8,887 nt of DNA from Coxiellaceae bacterium. Lineage in GTDB: Bacteria > Pseudomonadota > Gammaproteobacteria > Coxiellales > Coxiellaceae. The stretch spans positions 1 to 8,887 of the forward strand of contig JABABH010000083.1 of NCBI GenBank assembly GCA_014238325.1. Reading direction: 5' to 3'. Shown piece by piece: positions 5,172 to 8,887 of the stretch. The notes under the pieces were generated by a model. It made no database searches. It saw nothing but the letters and a program-made list of their open reading frames with translations, and was not told where the DNA came from. The position numbers and the translations under genes were made by a program. Numbering within the stretch: position 1 is the first letter of the stretch; the number at the start of each line of letters is the position of its first letter.

Positions 5172-7373
5172 ATGAACATGTCCACTTTATTAACGTCGCT
5201 CAATCCTCCCCAAAAAGAGGCTGTCTCTTTATCCTCTACACATATATTGGTGCTAGCCGGTGCCGGCAGTGGAAAAACTCGAGTGCTAGCACATCGTATG
5301 GTGTGGCTCATTCAGGAAGCAAAGGTTGATCCCCATAATATCCTCGCTGTCACCTTCACCAATAAAGCCGCACAGGAAATGCGCGAACGCATTGGATCTT
5401 TATTATCCTATCCGGTGACAAGATTATGGATAGGGACCTTTCACGGACTAGCACACCGTTTATTACGATTACATGCGGAAGCAGCGAATCTACCGGACTC
5501 CTTTCAAATTATTGATACCGATGATCAATATCGATTAATTCGACGCATCTTGCGACATTTTAACTTGGCTGAAGAAAAATGGCCGCCCAAACAAATACTA
5601 TGGTTTATCAATCAGCAAAAAGAACAAGGGCTGCGTGCACATCAAGTTCGAGCTGAAAATACACAAGCTTCTCTCGATACAGCCATCCGCGTCTACGAAT
5701 ATTATGAAACTCGATGCCAACAAAATGGGGTGGTCGATTTTCCAGAATTATTATTAAGGTTATTAGAATTACTACAAAAAAACAGCGATCTTCGTGAGCA
5801 TTACCAACAGAAATTCCAACATATTTTAGTGGATGAGTTTCAAGATACCAATAATATTCAATATAACTGGCTGAAAATACTCTACCAACCCAATAATTGT
5901 ATTATGGCGGTTGGTGACGATGATCAGTCCATTTATAGCTGGCGGGGCGCCAATATAGAAAATATCCAACGGTTTACACATGACTTTCGCCCCGTGAAAA
6001 CAATACGCTTAGAACAAAATTATCGGTCCACGCAAACCATTCTCAAAGCAGCCAACGCTTTGATTGCACACAATCAGAATCGTATGGGCAAGGAGCTCTG
6101 GACAGAAGGCAACGAGGGTGACCCTATTATTCTCTATAATGCCGTCAATGAACGCGACGAAGCGCATTATATAGTTGCCAACATCCAAGCCTGGTTTGCA
6201 CAAGGAAGGCAGTATACGGATGTCGCGATATTATATCGCTCCAATGCACAGTCACGCATTTTAGAAGAACGACTCTTAGATCGCCACATTCCATACCGCA
6301 TTTACGGCGGTATGAAGTTCTTTGAGCGCGCAGAAATCAAAGATGCACTCGCCTATTTAAGGCTCATCGCCAATCGCCAGGATGACGGTGCCCTAGAACG
6401 CATCATCAATGTACCGACTCGTGGCATCGGAGATACGACCCTGTCACAATTACAAACCTGGGCGCGTCTACAAAGTTGTACGTTATGGAGCGCGGCCACT
6501 CAAGCGATGGATAATCCTCAGCATTTTTCACCTAAGGCGGCATCCTCCCTTCATCACTTTATGACACTGATTAATCAGCTGGATACCGAGACGACAGACC
6601 TCTCTTTAGGTGAGCAAACAAAACAAATACTCGCAAAAAGTGGTCTCGTGAATTTTTATAAAAAAGATAAAAGTGAGAAAGGTTTATCTAAGCTCGACAA
6701 TCTGGAAGAATTTATTACCGCCACGACGCAATTTATTCCCAATAGCGAATTAGACTTAACCCCACTCTCAGCATTTTTATCTCATATCGCCTTAGAAACT
6801 GGAGAAGCAAGCTCAACTCCCCAGCAAACAGATTGCGTGCATCTCATGACATTACATGCTGCGAAAGGGCTAGAATTTCCTCTAGTATGTATCACCGGAC
6901 TTGAAGAATATTTATTTCCCCATCGGATGTCCTCAGAAACACCGAAGGGTCTCGAGGAAGAAAGGCGCCTCTTTTACGTCGGCATGACGAGGGCCATGGA
7001 AAAACTCATCTTAACCCATGCAAACTCGCGTACCTTATATGGAAAAGAACGATATACCCACCCTTCTCGATTTATAGCTGAAATTCCAACCTCACTATTG
7101 GATATTGTCTCAACCGATAGAACAACCTCGCCTCTACGTATCAAATCACAATATCAGAAACACGGTCCATCAACGACCATCAGCTCTACCAACAAGCTCA
7201 TCACAGACACCCCCTATTCCATAGGGCAACGTGTACGCCATCAAAAATTTGGCCTAGGCACCATCACCAACTATGAGGGACGAAGCGAACATGTCCGTCT
7301 ACATATTCGCTTCGAAAAATATGGCGAAAAGTGGTTAGTCGCTAGCTACGCAAAATTAGAAGCCTTGACCTAA
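5172..7373 (+). CDS. uvrD: DNA helicase II (UvrD), superfamily 1A
   Basis: UvrD is the 3'-5' helicase that removes the incised strand in nucleotide excision repair and unwinds in methyl-directed mismatch repair. The ATG at 5172 gives 733 residues and places the Walker A lysine (AGAGSGKT) at 35, the same as E. coli; ATGs at 5154 and 5178 are less likely. SF1A motifs in order: Q motif NPPQKEAV (11-18), Walker A (29-36), TFTNKAA, GTFHGLAHRLLR, DEFQD (221-225), GDDDQSIYSWRG (248-259), RLEQNYRST, MTLHAAKGLEFP (559-570), and EEERRLFYVGMTRAM (595-609). A C-terminal Tudor-like domain (about 683-731, GQRVRHQKFGLGTI to VASYAKLEAL), which binds RNA polymerase and UvrB in other species, is intact. There is no Shine-Dalgarno upstream, consistent with a near-leaderless mRNA. 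It diverges from trpS; a repeat-bearing gap follows. Confidence 0.97.
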   Translation: MNMSTLLTSLNPPQKEAVSLSSTHILVLAGAGSGKTRVLAHRMVWLIQEAKVDPHNILAVTFTNKAAQEMRERIGSLLSYPVTRLWIGTFHGLAHRLLRLHAEAANLPDSFQIIDTDDQYRLIRRILRHFNLAEEKWPPKQILWFINQQKEQGLRAHQVRAENTQASLDTAIRVYEYYETRCQQNGVVDFPELLLRLLELLQKNSDLREHYQQKFQHILVDEFQDTNNIQYNWLKILYQPNNCIMAVGDDDQSIYSWRGANIENIQRFTHDFRPVKTIRLEQNYRSTQTILKAANALIAHNQNRMGKELWTEGNEGDPIILYNAVNERDEAHYIVANIQAWFAQGRQYTDVAILYRSNAQSRILEERLLDRHIPYRIYGGMKFFERAEIKDALAYLRLIANRQDDGALERIINVPTRGIGDTTLSQLQTWARLQSCTLWSAATQAMDNPQHFSPKAASSLHHFMTLINQLDTETTDLSLGEQTKQILAKSGLVNFYKKDKSEKGLSKLDNLEEFITATTQFIPNSELDLTPLSAFLSHIALETGEASSTPQQTDCVHLMTLHAAKGLEFPLVCITGLEEYLFPHRMSSETPKGLEEERRLFYVGMTRAMEKLILTHANSRTLYGKERYTHPSRFIAEIPTSLLDIVSTDRTTSPLRIKSQYQKHGPSTTISSTNKLITDTPYSIGQRVRHQKFGLGTITNYEGRSEHVRLHIRFEKYGEKWLVASYAKLEALT

Positions 7374-7386
7374 CGAGGACTGGCCT

Positions 7387-7425
7387 ATATTGCGGGATCT
7401 CCCCACTTGAGTCTGTTCTAACTGA
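7387..7425. repeat. 39-nt repeat, copy 1
   Basis: This copy starts 14 bases after the uvrD stop and is 35/39 identical to the copy at 7469-7507. Flanking GGACT (7377-7381) can pair with AGTCT (7410-7414, one G-T pair) inside it, and GGG/CCC (7394-7396/7401-7403) can form a small inner hairpin. It is followed by the hairpin TCTAG-AAAAA-CTAGA (7427-7441). Confidence 0.7.
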
Positions 7426-7468
7426 GTCTAGAAAAACTAGAAAACCCAGAAAAACTTCTCGGAGGCTC

Positions 7469-7507
7469 ATATTCCGGGATCTCTCCACTTGAGCCTGTTC
7501 TAGCTGA
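7469..7507. repeat. 39-nt repeat, copy 2
   Basis: This is the second copy, 82 bases downstream of the first, with differences at four positions. AGGCTC (7463-7468) pairs with GAGCCT (7491-7496), the equivalent of the stem in copy 1 with one A-T pair changed to G-C. It is followed by a different hairpin, ATAGCA-AACTGTC-TGCTAT (7510-7528). A truncated start of a third unit (GGGGGCTCAT, 7530-7540) follows. Confidence 0.7.
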
Positions 7508-7737
7508 CCATAGCAAACTGTCTGCTATCGGGGGCTCATCACTATAACTTTCTCCATTATTCAATAACAAAAATAAAACCTCTATCACCGCATGGGCGAA
7601 AAGAAATTAACTTAAAAAACTCAGATAAACAATATAGCTCAATAGGCCCATGAAGGATGATGATGTTCTAACTCTCGAAGCTTGCAGCCTATATTCCTTA
7701 TGTCTCGAGGACTTACTGAAATAGTGCCAGCCATCTC
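7508..7737. other. non-coding stretch between the repeats and the four-cysteine genes
   Basis: Together with the repeats this makes a gap of 364 bases (7374-7737) without a credible gene. It holds the hairpin and the partial third repeat unit described above, then an AT-rich stretch (about 7545-7640). One distant inverted repeat is visible, CATGGGC (7591-7597) / GCCCATG (7646-7652). No rho-independent terminator for uvrD or for the minus-strand gene at 7738 was recognised. Confidence 0.4.
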
Positions 7738-7992
7738 CTATTCCCCCCCGCAGGAGATCTGTGCTTTGTCTTGTTGGAGGATATCCCAGGAGGACTGTGG
7801 ACAGGCGGCTGGCTTTTGCTGAGGCACACACCATATGAGCAACGGCTGCAACTCTCCACGCAAAGAAAAAAATGGCGAAGGCATCGTATGCATGCAGTTT
7901 GTCGTATTGATCTCAGATGCAGATCTAGAAGAGATTCCAGCCGTAGCATGCGAAGCCATCAAGAAAAGAAGCAATAATCCTTTTTTTATCAT
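7738..7992 (-). CDS. small exported four-cysteine protein, paralogue A (84 aa)
   Basis: The family is not recognised. The product starts MIKK, followed by a Leu-rich signal peptide with likely cleavage after ATA (about residue 18). The mature part has four cysteines, at 33, 55, 64 and 81. The core WCVPQQKPAACPQSSWD is nearly identical to that of the gene at 8145-8375, with the same C-x8-C-x16-C spacing; only the first gap differs (21 against 12 residues). This implies two conserved disulfides in a secreted or periplasmic mini-protein. The ribosome site is weak (AGGA 12 bases before ATG). The gene ends just after the last Cys, in a run of seven G on its coding strand (7749-7743); a length change there would alter the C-terminus. 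It is 152 bases downstream of its paralogue on the same strand. Confidence 0.75.
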   Translation of the reverse strand: MIKKGLLLLFLMASHATAGISSRSASEINTTNCMHTMPSPFFSLRGELQPLLIWCVPQQKPAACPQSSWDILQQDKAQISCGGE

Positions 7993-8035
7993 ACAAATAT
8001 CATCCTATCCCTCAATATTTTTAATCATAAACGCG

Positions 8036-8050
8036 CGCATGGTCCATGCG
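8036..8050. repeat. 15-base perfect palindrome between the paralogues
   Basis: CGCATGG-T-CCATGCG is a perfect 7-bp dyad with a single central base, lying 44 bases upstream of paralogue A and 95 bases after the end of paralogue B. It could be an operator. It could also form a short hairpin, followed on the minus strand by an AT-rich stretch rather than a true T tract. Confidence 0.45.
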
Positions 8051-8144
8051 AGATTTCCCATACTACCCCTATAACCTGAAACAATCCATAAGACGGTCAA
8101 GCGATCATTCCAGAAAATATTAGCAGCGCTGTATTATAGAATTT

Positions 8145-8375
8145 CTATTTTTTGACGCAATGCATTAATGATGGATCTTTCATAAGTGCATCCCAGGAGG
8201 ATTGTGGGCAACCCGTTGGCTTTTGCTTCGGCACACACCATGCCTGCCAAGTACCCTTGGATTGAGAAGAGAGACAACGTTTAAAGTCCGGCACAGACAG
8301 ATATTGAGGAGGTAATGCAGCCATCGCGTGTGAAGAAACCATGAAACTGATCATCAGCAAAGTTTTTTTTATCAT
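8145..8375 (-). CDS. small exported four-cysteine protein, paralogue B (76 aa)
   Basis: Paralogue of the gene at 7738-7992. The start chosen is the ATG at 8375 (MIKK), because GAGGG lies 4 bases upstream (8384-8380) and a standard signal peptide follows at once, with likely cleavage after AMA (about residue 19). An upstream in-frame ATG at 8423 would add 16 residues before the signal peptide and is less likely. Cysteines are at 34, 47, 56 and 73, in the core WCVPKQKPTGCPQSSWD and the C-terminal HCVKK. The two genes also share a DNA segment of 42/50 identical bases (8191-8240 against 7784-7833), so they come from a duplication. The function is unknown; no catalytic motif is present. Small disulfide-stabilised exported proteins can be inhibitors, toxins, adhesion factors or effectors, but nothing here decides. 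It lies downstream of queH on the same strand with its own putative -10 (TATAAT). Confidence 0.8.
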   Translation of the reverse strand: MIKKTLLMISFMVSSHAMAALPPQYLSVPDFKRCLSSQSKGTWQAWCVPKQKPTGCPQSSWDALMKDPSLMHCVKK

Positions 8376-8405
8376 ATGACCCTCGTCTATAAGTGAATAT
8401 ATGGC

Positions 8406-8440
8406 ATGCACAGAAATATGCACATGTTGATTAGATTATA
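8406..8440 (-). promoter_or_regulatory. putative -10 and direct repeats upstream of paralogue B
   Basis: On the minus strand a perfect TATAAT (8440-8435) lies about 60 bases before the ATG at 8375, within an AT-rich tract. The -35 position reads TATATT, a poor match. Just downstream is a direct repeat, TGTGCAT twice with 12-base period (8424-8418 and 8412-8406), in the expected leader; it may be a regulator or RNA-binding site. Confidence 0.35.
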
Positions 8441-8524
8441 AAATAGCAAGCTTAAATAATATATTTAAACAGCGCAAGAACACGCGAAAAATCTAGATTC
8501 AAACCATACAGCGACATGAGCTAC

Positions 8525-8887
8525 CTAAATGTCGTCAGACTTAGCATCTTCAAGCACGCCATAATACTTCTGACCAATTTTAATGCGCTTGCGACCATTT
8601 TTCAAGCGCCAACGGTTGGTATCTCGTAGCGAATAGACACACCCACAATACTCTTGCTGGTAAAATTTTTCTTCTTTGGATAGTGTAATCATACGTTGAG
8701 AACCCCCGCCTTTGCGCCAATTCCAAGTCCAGTATACCATGCCCGGATATTTCTTGGCGGCTCTTATGCCAGCAAGATTAATCTGATTCATATCCTTCCA
8801 TCTCGAAATACCCAAGGTACTGGAGATAACAGGGAAATCATGTTCCTGAGCATAAAGCGCCGTGCGTTCAAAACGCATATCAAAGCA
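8525..8887 (-). CDS. queH: epoxyqueuosine reductase QueH, C-terminal 120 residues (5' end outside window)
   Basis: The frame is open to the right edge. The visible part begins CFDMRFERTALYAQE, the conserved segment that follows the CxxC motif of QueH (DUF208). It continues with STLGISRWKDMNQIN, YWTWNWRKGGGSQRM, SKEEKFYQQEYCGCVYSLRD and a basic end. QueH reduces epoxyqueuosine to queuosine, the last step of queuosine synthesis in tRNAs for Tyr, His, Asp and Asn. It does the same job as the unrelated QueG, and its conserved cysteines (including CF and YCGC here) hold an Fe-S cluster and a metal. The ATG at 8878 is internal, because the family motif extends through CFD before it. The stop is TAG at 8525-8527. 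The 149-base gap to the next minus-strand gene, which has its own -10, argues against a tight operon with the small exported proteins. Confidence 0.93.
   Translation of the reverse strand, partial: CFDMRFERTALYAQEHDFPVISSTLGISRWKDMNQINLAGIRAAKKYPGMVYWTWNWRKGGGSQRMITLSKEEKFYQQEYCGCVYSLRDTNRWRLKNGRKRIKIGQKYYGVLEDAKSDDI

Noticed and set aside
7387..7507. CRISPR array
   Set aside because: There are only two imperfect copies with a roughly 43-base gap that itself contains repeat flanks and a hairpin, and no cas genes are present.
7771..8074. Two plus-strand open frames (68 and 79 codons) over paralogue A
   Set aside because: The minus-strand frame has a signal peptide and a core shared with its neighbour; the plus-strand frames have Arg-rich or random composition and no homology to each other.
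8376..8423. Upstream ATG at 8423 as the start of paralogue B
   Set aside because: It would put 16 residues before a normal signal peptide, it lies inside the TGTGCAT repeats, and the ATG at 8375 has GAGGG upstream and matches the start of paralogue A.

Overview
The window looks like a stretch of gammaproteobacterial chromosome. The evidence is the rplY-pth-ychF gene order, a UvrD that aligns closely in length and motifs with the E. coli protein, and an elongator tRNA-Met with gammaproteobacterial identity bases. The base composition is moderately AT-rich. The mix of conserved housekeeping genes with small secreted orphans, a TauE/SafE permease and QueH would fit a Legionella/Coxiella-like lineage, but that placement is an inference and I cannot confirm a genus.

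Layout: (1) bases 1-1957, plus strand: the tail of rplY (ribosomal protein L25/Ctc), then pth (peptidyl-tRNA hydrolase) and ychF (P-loop ATPase), closely spaced and probably one operon concerned with translation. (2) 1958-2154: a short intergenic region filled by an elaborate folded element, a 17+5 bp closing stem around two hairpins. It lies between the convergent ychF and a minus-strand gene for a small secreted protein (2155-2595). (3) 2596-2895: a divergent control region with a good sigma70-type promoter for the secreted protein and several inverted repeats. It is followed by a TauE/SafE-type membrane permease (2896-3696). (4) 3697-4006: an elongator tRNA-Met gene without an encoded CCA, then a palindromic hairpin. 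(5) 4007-5071: trpS on the minus strand, divergent from uvrD (5172-7373); both may be transcribed into nearly leaderless mRNAs. (6) 7374-7737: no gene, but two copies of a 39-nt repeat (35/39 identical), each followed by a different small hairpin, with base changes that preserve pairing. (7) 7738-8375: two paralogous minus-strand genes for tiny exported four-cysteine proteins. (8) 8525-8887: the C-terminal part of queH (epoxyqueuosine reductase), running off the right edge.

Most named genes serve translation: L25, Pth, TrpRS, tRNA-Met, and QueH for tRNA queuosine. YchF is a ribosome-associated ATPase and UvrD a repair helicase. The least explained parts are the folded element at 2011-2145, the structured repeats after uvrD, and the pair of four-cysteine secreted proteins.
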